Shown piece by piece: positions 1-11,768 of a stretch of DNA of 64,000 nt; the stretch's first letter is position 1; each line of letters starts with the position of its first letter. A program made the translations under genes and the position numbers. The notes below the pieces were generated by a model. The model ran no database searches, was not told the origin of the DNA, and saw nothing but the letters and a program-made list of their open reading frames with translations. Origin of the DNA: Diphasiastrum complanatum (taxonomy: Eukaryota > Streptophyta > Lycopodiopsida > Lycopodiales > Lycopodiaceae); assembly GCA_029204225.1 (NCBI GenBank), contig CM055099.1, forward strand, positions 42,340,597-42,404,596, read 5' to 3'.

Positions 1-768
1 GTAGGTTTTCCTCAATAATGAATACGGTTGGTGAATGGATGACATGATCCTCACCAAACTCTCTTTTTTGTCACTTGATGATATACCATTAAAAACCATG
101 CCCTTATTCCCTCATTTTGAATACACATGTTTTTACCTTTAAGTTTGTACATCAACATGCAAAAGGGCCCCACCTTCATGCACGCTGGAACCACAAGAAT
201 TTAACCATTCTAATGACTATTTGATAGTTCTTGCAACATTTGAAAATTATGGTGCACATGAAGTCTAGCTAATGAAGTAACTTTCAGATTCAATTTCAAG
301 GCGTTATTGTTTCTATATAAATTACCTTCAAATCATGGTACTTCATACTAGAGGACACTATACAAGATTTAGTGAATACACATTCCGTTCATGCATCCAA
401 TATGATAAAACAATACATAATTTATTCAATACACTTAAATTAAGCCTCCTTGACTTTAGGGTACAAAACTTGCATTGGAAACCACCCCAAACAAAAACAT
501 TATAATAGTATCCATATGATAATTAAAGTATATGTTTTATGACATGGTATATACCTATTGTTTAGGCATAAAGTTGGATATATATTGGGTTTGCACATGC
601 CCTTTATATTCAATCAAACATGCATGTACTAAACCCTTTTTTAATGTGTTTGTTATTGCTTATTATGACGCCTTTACTTTTGTTTTAAAAATGAAATTCA
701 CCTATCAGGTGGACCTATACATTTTGATACAATCTTGTGTCCTCCTTAAGTTTAGCATCATCCCTTAC

Positions 769-771
<3 letters not shown>

Positions 772-816
<45 letters not shown>
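772..816. repeat. (TA)n microsatellite
   Basis: Uninterrupted alternating T and A for about 45 bp. The frame reading through it, which yields tyrosine-isoleucine repeats, is an artefact of the repeat. Confidence 0.97.
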
Positions 817-818
<2 letters not shown>

Positions 819-1165
819 CATTTTCATGATCAATCAAGTCAAGCACCAAAACAGGACCTTATGTAGAAAAATATAGTAAGGTTAGGAACATACACTTCTA
901 TGTGGGTAATAAGATAATGACATTTGATTTACCTTCCAATTGTGAGGGTGCTTGACTATATTCTCGATTTAAATATGTAAATGCATAAACTGAACATGAC
1001 ACTTTAACCTTATATTATGTTCTGCTTTTCACATAGAAAATCTATTACCATATCCAAGTTTTGAATGTTTGAACGTAATAAGACTAACACATTATGTCAA
1101 CTAATGAAAACGTTTTCTTGCTAAAGCCCCTAAGAATGGAACATAAATTTGTAATCACAAATTTG

Positions 1166-1269
1166 ATTTTCTGTAGTCATTAGTTAACCCACAACTTGCT
1201 ATCTTGTACAAATAGTAGTTATTTTCTGTAGTCATTAGTTAACCCACAACTTGCTATCTTGTACAAATA
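1166..1269. repeat. Tandem duplication of a 49-bp unit
   Basis: The 49 bases at 1166-1214 recur identically at 1221-1269 (period 55 bp, separated by 6 bp). The identity of the copies indicates a recent local duplication. No gene is involved. Confidence 0.95.
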
Positions 1270-2761
1270 AAAAAAGTAGAGGTAGATAAATTTGTTGAAT
1301 TTCACAAGAACACCTCAACATCCTTCTAATAACCATCCAAAATCTATGTTGTTATTAACTAGAAAAAATCACATTTCTCATAAAGGACTATATTATTTGA
1401 CATTCAGTATACCACTACGGGTAATAAAGTATGTGGATGATGGAGCCTATTTTGAAAATAGACCAATAGAATTCTAAACCACAATCATTCAGATTCTACT
1501 ATTGCATCAATTCTTGATCAAATGTACTATGTAAAATCACTTAATGTGCAATAATCAATTTTTCCCACAATCAAGTTGCTTCATTAAGTTTCAAAAAGAA
1601 TTATAATCAATGAGAAAAGTCTAAAGAGAAAACAAGTGTTGCTCTCCATGTTGAATCAATAAGATTTTGAATTGATGTGATATTGGAGATCTAGGAACCC
1701 CATCTATGGAGACTAGAAAATAAGATCGTAGAGGGTAAGATTACTAGATTGTAGTACCTAGTGTAACATATTGTTGGATTTTTTAATGGATAGGGGATTT
1801 TTGTGATGGTTATCAATGGTTGAAGCTTTACAACACTTCATTTGGTCAAGAAATGAGTGAAAATAGTTCACTCATATTGCAATACCTATGATAGCTTCAA
1901 AAATGCTATGGGTTGTCATTATCTCGCTGAACCACTTTTGCTTCTAGGTAGCTTTAATTTACCAACAAGCTCTCCATAGAGCTTAGAGCTTAGAGCTTTT
2001 CTACACTCAAATCTAATATATTTAGCTCTCAAGTTGTTCTTTCCAATATTTCAAGTGAAAATTTCCTGTCACTCATTGAGGAATAATTCAAGGTTCACGA
2101 GGGAAACATATGTGCTCATAGAACAATTATACAAATTGTGCACATGAGAGAGATAAGTTATACATGGTGAAATGTCACATAAACAATTGTTTGAGGTGGA
2201 AGGATCTCTTAAAGATTGGTAGGATAGATTTGAACATTATCTAAACATGGGAGGACTCTTTGAGGCAACTCTAAAAGAGGAGGCATAAAACATGATTTCA
2301 AATGTTTGTGCTTATACTTTGATTGAAAAAGATAAGATATTATGAAAATCACCCATGGAAGCTATTGTTGTAATTTGTGTTACACATGATCAACTTGGAG
2401 CAATTCATTTCTCAACATAGATCATTGTTTGACTTGTGCATATAATTGTGTCATGCTCCTTGGCATAGGTGGTGGTCTTCTTGTCAACGACGGTAGTGAA
2501 AAATAGAACCAGTTTCATGTGGGAATGTGTATCTCTATTCACGAAACTTAAATTGATGTAGACGAAATCTATATTTTCACCTTTCTCCCAAGCTTCGTAC
2601 TGGAACTTCAACTTTAAAAATAAATTTCTTATATGTCATCAAATAATTGTCATAGTGGTTACTCTCTTGAACCAACTTTTGAATGAAAATGTCATGTTTA
2701 CTTCTAGCACACTCAGGAGTAAGTAGATACGACACCCACCTTTCATTCCATACTTTAGAAT

Positions 2762-4708
2762 TCAAAGGGACTTCATTACAAAACTCAGCAAAGGAAGTAC
2801 AAAATGTACCCCCCTTTCCAACTTGCCTGACTTAGTAATAGTGTTAGAGAAAGACAACCTATGTGCTTTAGCCAAAGCACATGCACCACAAACATTTTCC
2901 TCCTTTTCCATGGATATGGGAAGTTCTAGAGCAAGCTCCTCCTTGCACATGACTTCCATAGACTTGGTGTTGATGTGACCAAGCCTCTTGTGGCACAAAT
3001 CATTTGCGGCCATCTTGTCCTCCTTGGCTACTATCACAAATTGGTTAGGATCTACAAAAGCATCAAGCTTAGACAACCTCCCAAACCTTCTTCCTCTTGC
3101 TATGATCTTCCCATTCTTCTTGATGTTGCATATATTAGTAGAGAACTCCACAATCAAACCATTGTCAAGCAATTGGCCTGCACTAAGTAAGCTCTTAGTG
3201 ATGCTAGGAATGAAGAGAACACCATCTATCTTAGTCTTCTTGGAAGATCCTAAGCATAAGGGAATGGATCCCACACCTTCAACTTTACATTCATGATCAT
3301 TTACTGTAAAAATGGAGTTTATAGGTCCTACATAAGGTGTGAGTTGAGAAAAATGCTCCCTTTTACCCGACATGTGGGAGCTAGCCCCACTATCTATCCA
3401 CCAAGGATCTTCACCTTTGACATTTGATGATGAAAAAGTTGACATCATGACTGAGTCCTCATGATAACTCTCTTCCTCCTCTTTTCCAATGTTGGCTTGA
3501 CTTTGAGCTTGCTTCCTCTTGAAGCATTCCGAGGCATAGTGCCCCACCTTGCTACAATAGTAGCACTTGATCTTTGATTTTTCCTTCTCGGGCTTGACTT
3601 TTGATGATGATGATGTAGATCCTCCTTGATCTCCATCCTTTGTTTGCTCCTTTTTTAATGCTCCTCCCTTGCTCTTTGCTCTGAATTGCTCTTGAAAAAT
3701 AAGGCTTTGTCATCACCATCATTGATGGAGAGCCTCTCCATCCTTGATTTGATATGAGCCTTCCTACTCTCCTCTGCCATCAACACACTTTGAAGGTCTT
3801 CAAGTGTAGGCAAGTTTTCCATGATAGCATAGCTTTGGACAATGTTAGTAAAATCACTACATAAGCCACTCAAAACTATTTGCACAAGCTCACTCTCTTT
3901 AATAGGTTCACCAACATAAGCAAGCTCTTTGTTCAAATCTTTTACTCTCAAAACAAATTGATGTCCACTCTCACTCTTCCCTTGGAAGCATTGAAGACCT
4001 TGGTTCTTGAGGGAAAGTAATCTTGAGGTATTCTTGGACTCACAGATCTTTTGAAGAGTCTGCCAAGCCTCTTGGGCTGAGATACATGCTCCTACTTCTT
4101 TGACCAAATCATTTGCAACATTCATTTTAATACAATGGAGTGCAATCTTGCACCTTCTCTTGTATTTAGTTGCTTCTTGTGGATGGATTGGCTCATCTTC
4201 CTCTCCATTCACAATATCCATCAAATCTTGCATGATCATTAGAGGAGTTCTAAATCCAAAAAAGACCCTTTGTAAAGATTCTTTTTATATTTTTTCTCAA
4301 TTTTTTCTTACACATGAACCAATCAAAACACTCAAATTTGAAATCTACGTAACGTAACTTTTTGAGTCTACATTTTGATTCCACACTAAAAATGGCATAA
4401 CTTTTTTAGTGGTGAGTCCAAATTTAGCAAAGTTTGGTGCATTGGAAAGTGCTTGACAAGGGCTTTCCAATGATTTTTTAGATGACATACTTTTGAGCTA
4501 CGATTAAAAAGTTATAGCAAGTCAAAAGTATTAGTGTTATATTATTTTAATAGTATAAAGTACATTTTGCACAAATTCTTAAAGGGTCTTTTTGGAGCTC
4601 AAAACTCCTCTAATGAAGGATGGATTCCACTCTTAACTTCCAAATTGAATAATTTGAAGAGTTCAATCTATCACTAGAATCCAAAAGATAGTCACTTATG
4701 GAAGCCAT
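2762..4708 (-). pseudogene. Ty1/copia gag-protease remnant, truncated before integrase
   Basis: Read on the minus strand. The gag starts at ATG 4706-4708 (MASISDYLLDSSDRL, then SNYSIWKLRVESIL) and is interrupted by the TIR element at 4242-4610. It resumes at 4239-3655 as a UBN2-type gag with the usual AWQTLQKI and LLSLKNQGLQ blocks. One frameshift near 3655 separates gag from the next frame. That frame carries a CCHC zinc knuckle (CYYCSKVGHYASEC, about 3525-3566), the aspartic protease motif DSGASSHM and a gag-pre-integrase segment (CHKRLGHIN, CGACALAKAHR). Homology stops near 2830; integrase, RT and RNase H are absent. It is a dead fragment of a Copia polyprotein. Confidence 0.9.
4242..4610. 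mobile_element. 369-bp MITE-like element with 29-bp TIRs, nested in Copia gag
   Basis: The first 29 bases (4242-4270, beginning GAGGAGTT and ending AAGACCCTT) match the reverse complement of the last 29 (4582-4610) with a handful of mismatches. Both ends are flanked by TA (4240-4241 and 4611-4612), consistent with a TA target duplication as in Tc1/mariner-Stowaway MITEs. The interior is A+T rich and non-coding. It sits exactly between two collinear pieces of the gag gene, which supports insertion. The superfamily is inferred only from the TA flank. Confidence 0.8.
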
Positions 4709-5510
4709 CTTCAATGATAGGGAGATAGATTCAATGAAACAAGATAGATTGTACAAGATATGATCACTACTAGCTATCCCACTCTCTTTGGGACTTGATA
4801 TGAATCACTCTCTGACTTATCAACAAGATCTAAGGTGATTTTGAGCTTGATCAATCTTCAAGATCCAAACTAGATCCAAACCTAGCTCAATTTACTATAG
4901 ATTTGATCAAAACTAGTCTCCTCCTTAATCTCAACTTCACAAGAAGGGTGAATCCACCTATACTAAACCAAAAGCACTTAATAGCACACAAATGTCTCAC
5001 AAATAAAGCCTTCTAAATTTAGGTTGAATCACATTGGCACATTCAATCACAAAACTATCCAAAAACGAGCCAAAATGAAACACAATTTGCACTAGTTTTG
5101 CATTTCTTGATGAAGAAAACATCAAAACACTTGATTTGAACCTAAAAGCTGTATTTTAGGACCTTAAGAAGCCTAAGAACGACCTAATTAAGCTCTCAAC
5201 TAGCTGATCCAAAAACCTAAAGAGTCGTGGCATTCAAATCCTTATTAATCTCTACTAGGAGACATGTACTCCAAGATTCAACTCATAAGAACTTTCTAAT
5301 TTGGTTTGGTTGAATGGAAATGGCTCAATCTCGGTTCCTGCAGTTATAACTTAGCAAAACAAGTTCCCTTTGATCTATTCTAGCTCAAATGAAACCAAAT
5401 TTGGAGGTACAATCACTAGATTAGTAGCTAGTAGCAAGGACAAAGCCAATACTACTCAAATCTAGGATCTAAGCTTGAGAAAATCAAATCTGAAGCTCAC
5501 TTTTGATTAG

Positions 5511-5522
5511 GCTCTAATACCA
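5511..5522 (-). other. Primer binding site (initiator tRNA-Met type) of the decayed Copia
   Basis: The minus strand reads TGGTATTAGAGC, one base from the canonical plant TGGTATCAGAGC. Immediately outside it the plus strand begins TG at 5523, as expected for the inner end of a 5' LTR. The far end of that LTR and any partner LTR were not found, so only the inner LTR edge is supported. The leader from here to the gag ATG is about 800 bp. Confidence 0.7.
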
Positions 5523-8500
5523 TGAAAAAATTTTACAGCAAATTCAATCCCAATCAATCCTAAAAGTGATGGAGAATGCACGAATCAAAGATCTAGATCC
5601 AAACTATGAGCTAGAATCAAGACTAGTTACCAAAACTAGCTAATTTGGCATTTAACTCCACAATAGGCACATAGACTTGATCAAATACACTAAATTAAAG
5701 TGCAGCAAGCTTCTCAAACCTGTAAATAACTTCAGTACCTTCCAAAGCAAGTAATTAATGCATAAAATCACTCACATCCAATAGCTAGAACTCGCCACCC
5801 AAAGATAATGTTGATAGAAGTGGAAAAACTCGATTTTTCTTCATATTTGGATGGAGATCCCATCATACATTTATACATTTCAACCTTGGATCTGAACGTT
5901 TTAGGGCATATCTATACTAATCATAACCTAACCCTAAACTCTTACCTAATAGGTCATTGGATCCACCCTAATATGGGGTCAAGATCTCAAGATCCAAAAA
6001 CAATGTAAAACATGCTATTTTTAGCAACTAGAATTTTTCTAGCTTATCTAAACACACTTTGGCCTCATTTCAAAGATGCTATCACAATGTAATATGAGAA
6101 ATGAAGTCTTTGGAAAGCATCCTATATGATTTGGCGCGTGTGGCATCTATTTCCATGGCCATCTTGCCAATTACAATGCATGTGACCAAAATTGGTCAAG
6201 CTAGAATTGTGAAATTTCAACATGTATGGGTAACAAGGATAGAAGCTTACTATATGGGTTAAAAAAAACTATTGATTGAGTATTTGTGTGAATTGTGGAG
6301 CTCTAACATTCAAAGTGTGACTCCATTTAATAAACATTATAGAAAATATTCAAAGTACTCTAATGCTCAAGTTTGTTATCAATGTGTTAACATATCAATG
6401 GCAATGAATTGGCGTAAAAAGTAAAATTGAATGACCTCAAAGAATTAGTTATGTCATCGAATTTCTGTCGTAAGTAAGAGAGCCTAGTACAAAGATACAT
6501 GTGAAATCGACATAAAGTTGATGTGGAGATCACTAAATAATATTGTAGGCTCTTAACACTAGGCAATCACGAAGAAAAAGTAGGAAAAAAACTCAACATG
6601 AGCATATGTGCAATTCTTCCAAAATGTAAGGTTCTTGTACTTATTATTGGAATCAATGACTAATTGGACTCCTTTGTATCTGTGCTCCTAACCAGAGCTA
6701 GTTTGCCTTCACATGCAATTTCTGCCATCCTATTGAATGTTACAAAAATATGGTATTCCAAGGTTCATGCTCCAATATATACCTTGATACAATATGTGTA
6801 TTCCTAAAAATGATGTTCTTTGCAAAGTGACGTGGAAGTAATTCTCACATAATATTCTCCATTATCTTTATGAATCTTCTCACACGTATTGATTTTGTGC
6901 TTGAGTTTGGCTTATTCACCCAAAATTTAATGAGACTAAATTCTCGTAGGGCTTTTTGGCCTGACCCTAAACCATGAGGGCCTGTGATTATAAGGTGGGC
7001 CACCAAGTGAGATAAGTCCCTTCTTTTTTCCAAGCTTTCTCCATCATTTGTCATTTTAGTATGCTCTTGCAATGGGAAGACAAAGGAGATGTCAATGCAA
7101 AGCAACTAAAGCTAAAGCAAAGATTTACTAATAGATCGTTCTCAATAGCTGAAATCTCTATATTATTCAATAATCGAAACACAAGAGAGGTTGCATAGCT
7201 AGTTGCATTGAAGGATAAACACAAGAGTAATGATGTTACAAACTATATGCAGGCAACAAAGAGGCAAATGAAATTGTTACAAAAAATAAAATACAAGGGA
7301 TGAATAACACCAACAAGTGAAAATTTGTTGCAAAACTATCAGTTTTGTGTTGAATGAATACTTCAATGTTGTGACACTAGATTGATTTTTATGTAGACAC
7401 TAGTTGGATATTGTGATGAATGTGCAAGGATGGGTGTGAGAATTTATGAGGATACAGTGTGCATAACATCACAACAAAGGCCTTTTATTTTGGTAGTAAC
7501 TTCTAGATCTTGTGCACCAAACTTGTAAGCAAATATTTGAACCTGAAGCATGTCTAACACAAAACTATGAAAGTGGATATCCCACAAGATTAAACCAAGT
7601 GCATATATGTTCATGTCTTGTACGCTTCCTATCCCTTTGCATTACATGAATAAGTCATCATGGATAAATGCCTTGCACTTAATTGTATGTTATGGATGGC
7701 AAAGTCATAATGTCCTTCATGTCATATCCAATTGGCACCCAATCAAACTTTATCAATCGCAATTAAAACAATGCAGAATTGTCTTACACTAATGTGAATG
7801 CAGAATTGTCTAGAATAGTAGCACTCAATCTTGACCACCTCAATAGATATACATTCAAGCAAATCAACAACATTGTTAAAATGGTTCTCGTCCAATGCAT
7901 TGTATATGTATCCAAGTTGATAATTTACAATTGGCTCCCATTGTTTGGATTGCTAAACACGTTCCAAACACCTTACCAAAGCGCCACCCATCATGATCGA
8001 TCAAAGTGTCAATGCCAAGCCATTCAATACACATAAGTGTCAGTGACCAAATCATGTCAAGATGAAATACACAAACAAAAAAAGTAACAATCTAAAAATC
8101 GTAACCATCTCGTCATCTTTTCAAAATTGCATATTATGAATTAGCTCAATGTTATTATTATGGTTGCGTCAACAAAAAGAAATTAGACATATCATGCATT
8201 GATCACTAGCTTCTAGCCGACATGCTCAGCATATAAGCAAAAAACATTAATAGTAAGGACCAATTTAATAGGTATCCATTAAACTACTAGTGTTCCCATG
8301 TTGTAGTGGTGTTCAAACTTTGGCAACACTTATTGACAATACATAAGAAGCACAATAATTTTTAGCATGAGAGGTAATATATCTTACAAATCCAAATGTC
8401 ACATAGTGATTACATGCTTATGTGCATAAGCTCAAAGCATAAACTATTTGCACATGAGGAACGAAATTCTCAAGATATACAAACTAATGTACAAGGACTC

Positions 8501-9450
8501 CTTGTGAAATTCTTGTTTTTATTAACAGCTTTTATGATTTGTTGAATTTTTGTGTGCAAAAAAGAGCATAGATTATTATGAAAATTATTGCTAGTATCAT
8601 ATTTATCGCAACTAGAAGAAAACTATGAGTCTACAAGCAATATCTATTTATGGTTCTTCTTATTTAAGCTAAGAGTGCCAAAGATGCTAATAATCAAGAA
8701 AATATCATGATCATGCTAAACATATATTGAGTTGTATCATGATTGGTTTCAAGATTAGTTGAAACCTGATGGAGCCTTATCATTATTGTATTATTTACTA
8801 AGTCAAGCATGTTGAAATATTTTACGGCTATTTGAGTTCCTAGAAATGATATTATAGCTACAATATGAAAACAATGTTAATGATTTTATTTCTCAATCTT
8901 GATCAAAGTTGAATCTTGTAGTAATATATGATTAGTGTCAATCACATCAAATACATCCTACATCATCTTCAAGTTCCTCCAAGCAAAGAGAAACTTATTA
9001 ATTTCAGTGATGAAGAATATTGTATGATCATTACAAGCTTCTTATTTCAAATGTGAAAGCAGAGTTAATTGCAACAACCTAATCGAAAATTGAGCCTAAT
9101 AATCTTTGTTTGGTCTATTCAAATGATCGCTTCTTAGCATGGAAAAAGGTTCAATTATATTGTACATATGCTAGGGGGAAGTATTTTAGTATTCAAAAAA
9201 CTTATTTAAGGTCCAAAAGATTAATGCTATATGTTATTTTCCCATCATTATTTTGCAAAACATATGGATTAGCACACCAAACAATAGAACAAAGTTTTGG
9301 AGAGGGACAACTATCACACCACATATGTTGAGTAATATTTTTTCATGTTTTTTATTTTGACTAAGAATGTCTAGAAAGTGATTTAATTGGTCAACATATC
9401 ATTTAAAAAATATACAAAAAAACTACATTGAGAGATCATAAGATGAGCCA
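5523..9450. other. Partial LTR (inner end at 5523) grading into featureless A+T-rich DNA
   Basis: The first few hundred bases are presumably the 5' LTR of the minus-strand Copia, but the outer boundary cannot be placed. Beyond about 6.1 kb I see no conserved protein motif, tRNA-like fold or tandem repeat on either strand. The open frames are short and lack domain signatures. Confidence 0.5.
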
Positions 9451-9830
9451 CTTAGCTACCATTGCAAGGACCAGCCAAACATTTCATGAGATTTGAAATC
9501 AAAACTTGTCTTTGCAAGCCCACGAAGATTGACAAGTACAACTCAAGCACTTATTCAAAATTACAAAGAATCGAAAATATGTTTTAAGGTGAAAATTGTG
9601 TGCTTGGCAAGACCTCTCATATGTCCACAAGCTTTATAGATTCGTTTAAGCCAAAAGCAAACAACACTTGGCAAAACTCTATTGAGTAAGACATGGGATC
9701 AACTATCGGTCAACAATACAAGACAAACCATATTCATTTATCAAACACATTCACGTAACTAACATGAGCAAGAACCAAATAACATATGAAAACGTTAAAT
9801 GATTGGCTGGTCCTTGCAATGGTAGCTAAG
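9451..9830. repeat. Inverted repeat with perfect 28-bp arms, about 380 bp end to end
   Basis: The 28 bases at 9451-9478 (starting CTTAGCTACC) are the exact reverse complement of 9803-9830, with partial complementarity a few bases further in. The core has no coding potential. This is the structure of a foldback element or a MITE, but no convincing target duplication flanks it. Confidence 0.75.
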
Positions 9831-11685
9831 TACTTGCAATATGTACATGAAATTGCAAAATGATCAAGCTAGATTTTGTCAAATCTTCAGACCATCCACA
9901 CTCTTTCATTTTGCCTGGTAGCCAAAACTTGGAATGGATATTAAAGACATGACCTTTGATATCATATGAGTTTCAAGTGGCGATTACACCTTGCATGTTA
10001 GTGCAAGTTCATGGCTTGGTAGATATTGTTATAGGTAATAGCATGCTTCATGCTAGCAACTTCAAATGTCCAAAGGATATGGTTGTTGTCTATTTTCAAG
10101 TGAAGAATGCCAATATCCGAGTCGGAGGCCAAGTATTTCAATAACTATTATTCAAAGTTGTCCAACTTGTGATTTTGCATGATACGATAAAAAACGACTC
10201 GGCCTCTTGGTTAGACATCAATACTCTTACAACACTCAAGTACAAGTCATTGCTCAAGTTCAGCACCTCTAGCATCAAGTTTGTGCCCACAAAAACACAA
10301 AGATGAACTCCAAATTTTCTTTGTGCACACTAGACCTCAGAGTAAGACAATTGATAAACTTTCCAATAATGATTGCATGCATCGAACTATTTTAGATGTT
10401 GGCAACAAATTCTCAATTCTTTGACTATTGTGGAACAATTTTGTAATACTCCTCTACCTTACGATGCATCACAAACAAATTCCATGGCTTTAAACAAAGA
10501 AAGAAAAACATGTCATGAAATTGATCACATTGCTACCTTGATGTTGGACATTCCTTGATGATTATTGCATTTAGGTTCTCACTATGCATACATGAAAGAA
10601 AAATGCCTAAAAGCAAGCAGGTTCCCATGTTTATAACTAAGTTATACAACGCTTGATAATGCATTTGCATATCCACTCCACACAACCAATGTTTACTACA
10701 CTACAAAGAAGTGTATTCACATTGCATTATGTGGTATTTCCATGTAGCGCAAAAAATGCAAAATCTTGTTCAGACGAGGGAATCTGATTAAAACAAGACA
10801 ACATACCGAAGCGTGGCAAATTTGGATCATCATTGTTGAAGCATGTAATAGATCTCATAAAAACAAAAAGAATCTCATCCTAGTAACTCTACTGATTTGC
10901 TGTATGATTGAATAACTTCCATATTCAGAACTCTTCCATGCTAAGTTCTAACAAATGAGTCGAGACCAAGACTAAACCAATCTACATAGTGAAACTGCAG
11001 AAAATAATTATTTTCCTGACCATGAGCTCTTCATGAATTGCCAAGCTTGGCTGCAGAACTGCAGTACTGGAAAAGTATCCATCTTGAAGTAAGCTGATTA
11101 TCTACCATGATGTTTCGAATTCAATTACATGAAACGACCTGCTTGGCCCGTCTTTAACATATTCTAAGAAATGTTCTAGAGTCTAGTCATGACATTCTGC
11201 AGATAGTAAACAGATGAAGCAAAATTTTGAAATCAGCAAAGCAGAAATATTAAAGGCAACGGAATTTAGAGGCAAAATCCATATCTTCGGATAGTTCAGC
11301 TGCCAGCATATACCTGTCACTCACCATAGTTGTTGAGAAGGTGCTGCATATGAAATTTTCACTTGAACGATCGGTTAACGTATAGAAACAATATGATTTG
11401 CTGCTCTCCAGATAAAGAATTGTATTATAAAAAATAAGTTTAGAAAAATTGTGGCATCATTTTGTAACAATCAGAATACTTCAGCATTTTTTAAGTGATA
11501 TTTGAGAGGAAGTTATAATTTTACTTCCATGCTCAGTTCTATTTGAAGAATTATTATATCGGCAAAATATAATCATGATGTCGGACATTTCATTGTCCTA
11601 AACATATTTGAATGGTAAAACTCACAAATCTTTAAGTAAAAGAATGTAGCTAGATTGCCGTGCCCCATATCCACCAAATGATAAA
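9831..11685. other. Downstream flank of the RLF gene, including its probable 3' UTR
   Basis: On the minus strand the RLF stop codon is at 11,686-11,688, so bases just below this should hold the 3' UTR and polyadenylation site. The strand is A+T rich there, with several AATAA-like words, but no single signal can be chosen. No other gene or repeat was recognised down to 9.8 kb. Confidence 0.4.
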
Positions 11686-11768
11686 TCACTTGGCTGAAGA
11701 AACATCCAAGAGGCCAACTTGACACTTCTCCAACATAAACTCTGCATTTACCCATGGGTGATATTTAT
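11686..11768 (-). CDS. RLF: RLF exon 5 (last coding exon, stop TGA)
   Basis: The acceptor is ATATAG at 11,774-11,769 and the exon begins AT at 11,768, completing an Asn codon started in exon 4. It encodes (N)[15 protein letters not shown] and then [11 protein letters not shown] followed by TGA at 11,688-11,686. The motif KYH(A/P)WVN-EF-LEKC is the conserved C-terminal part of RLF and supplies the second heme-ligand histidine. It lies 24.9 kb from exon 4, with at least seven transposon insertions between them. Confidence 0.9.

Larger units (their letters stand above)
1..2404. other. A+T-rich intergenic DNA, no gene recognised
   Basis: Both strands contain only short, compositionally biased open frames with no recognisable domain. 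The only structures I see are a TA microsatellite near 772 and a duplicated 49-bp unit at 1166-1269. The minus-strand frames at 2405-2765 follow the truncated Copia fragment downstream but show no Copia motif and may be unrelated sequence. Confidence 0.6.
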
